Shown: positions 63,389 through 64,000 of the stretch, in pieces
Layout of the letters: each line of letters opens with the position of its first letter
How positions within the stretch are numbered: position 1 is the stretch's first letter
Source of the DNA: Epiperipatus broadwayi
Lineage: Eukaryota > Onychophora > Udeonychophora > Euonychophora > Peripatidae
Direction: 5' to 3'
NCBI GenBank assembly: GCA_028023455.1
Contig: JAQFVV010013341.1
Span: 62,001 to 126,000 of the forward strand
DNA: 64,000 nucleotides
The notes under the pieces: generated by a model
Told to the model about the DNA's origin: nothing
What the model saw: the letters and a program-made list of their open reading frames with translations, nothing else
Database searches by the model: none
Program-made: the position numbers and the translations under genes

Positions 63389-64000
63389 TTCTAGGTTATC
63401 CTCATTTGTTTTAGCAACATATAAGGGTTAGTATGGCTAATAAAGAGAATTTCCATCAAACAGTCCTATGCTCTCATAATTTACAATTCAGAAATTCATT
63501 ATTATATCATTTAATATCTTTCACAATGTTATCATTAGTGAGTATTTTAATGCTATAATTTATTATTACAAGTTATAGCTTTTTAGTATAATCGATTTTA
63601 TAAATTTGTTAAATTATTATGTAATAATATTTAATAGCAGTTTATGATAGCATCACAATTTTTAGAATGGCTTCATAATTTGTCATCAGCATATATCATT
63701 AAGACATCATGTAAATGATGAGATTGTTTATTTTATATGCAAATACAATTCAATTGGCCAGGTTTATGTAAAATGAAATTTTTAAAATATGTGCTTATAT
63801 TTGCAAGTCAGTTTCAAATTGTCATTAATACAAATTTGTGTGTATTTTTGATGATAAAATCTATAAAAAGTAGAATTGATTAGAATTCTACTTGGTTGGA
63901 ATGTATATGTGCTTTCTGATTACAAAAAGGTTCATATTTAATAATGTATTTTCCACTTTCAAATAAATAACTATGCTGATTTGTGACTATAAATATTTAA
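63389..64000. other. MINDY3-like intron 1, right end of window
   Basis: A+T-rich sequence after the hAT element. No exon, repeat head or strong inverted repeat was recognised. Confidence 0.4.

Noticed and set aside
56098-63396. A clear 8-bp target duplication of the large hAT
   Set aside because: The flanks TATGATGT and TTCTAGGT match at only some positions, so I do not claim it. The terminal repeats alone support the ends.

Overview
This is an A+T-rich animal nuclear DNA window: spliced genes with tiny exons, introns of 7 to 15 kb, GT-AG splice sites and a high density of transposable elements. The species cannot be fixed from the sequence. The mix of elements (an RTE-clade LINE, another LINE with a cysteine-rich 3' end, a Penelope-like element, hAT elements, tRNA-derived SINEs, a long-terminal-repeat family and many foldback elements) fits an invertebrate with an expanded genome. 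It is not bacterial, and almost all of the long open frames are transposon relics or chance.

Two real genes are visible and they are divergent. On the minus strand, six exons (50935-50900, 36169-36045, 26428-26350, 18822-18739, 11582-11464, 3406-3269) join in frame to encode the first 193 residues of TYW4 (LCMT2), the methyltransferase of wybutosine synthesis in tRNA-Phe. The rest of the gene, with the Kelch-type C-terminal part expected for the family, lies beyond base 1. On the plus strand, an exon at 51309-51426 encodes the N terminus of a MINDY3 (FAM188A)-like deubiquitinase, whose remaining exons are not seen. The 373 bp between the two start codons must hold a shared head-to-head promoter region.

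The rest is intron packed with repeats. From left to right: LINE 3' ends (about 2.0-2.8, 21.8-22.3 and 49.3-49.8 kb); palindromic MITE-like elements (4.9, 5.0-5.5, 5.9-6.1, 11.0, 14.0, 15.9-16.4, 17.3, 17.5-18.0, 22.5-22.9, 30.6-31.1, 31.5, 32.4 and 33.3-33.7 kb); an inverted pair of Penelope-like GIY-YIG ends (7.0-8.7 kb); RTE LINE fragments (15.0-15.8, 37.7-37.9, 40.0-41.3 and 53.8 kb); SINEs; a 327-bp hAT MITE with an 8-bp duplication (34.9-35.2 kb); a three-armed foldback (45.5-46.6 kb); and a 2-kb solo LTR-like element (46.8-48.8 kb).

The most unusual object is at 57218-61847 in the MINDY3 intron. Two 2.2-kb LTR-like arms face each other in inverted orientation around a 243-bp core that opens with a primer-binding-site-like sequence. 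The whole 4.6-kb palindrome sits inside a decayed hAT transposon and is flanked by the 5-bp duplication TAAAC. A tandem duplication in the hAT supplies an uninterrupted copy of the target, so the insertion can be read precisely. The solo relative at 46.8 kb carries the same sequence blocks with two internal ones in swapped order.
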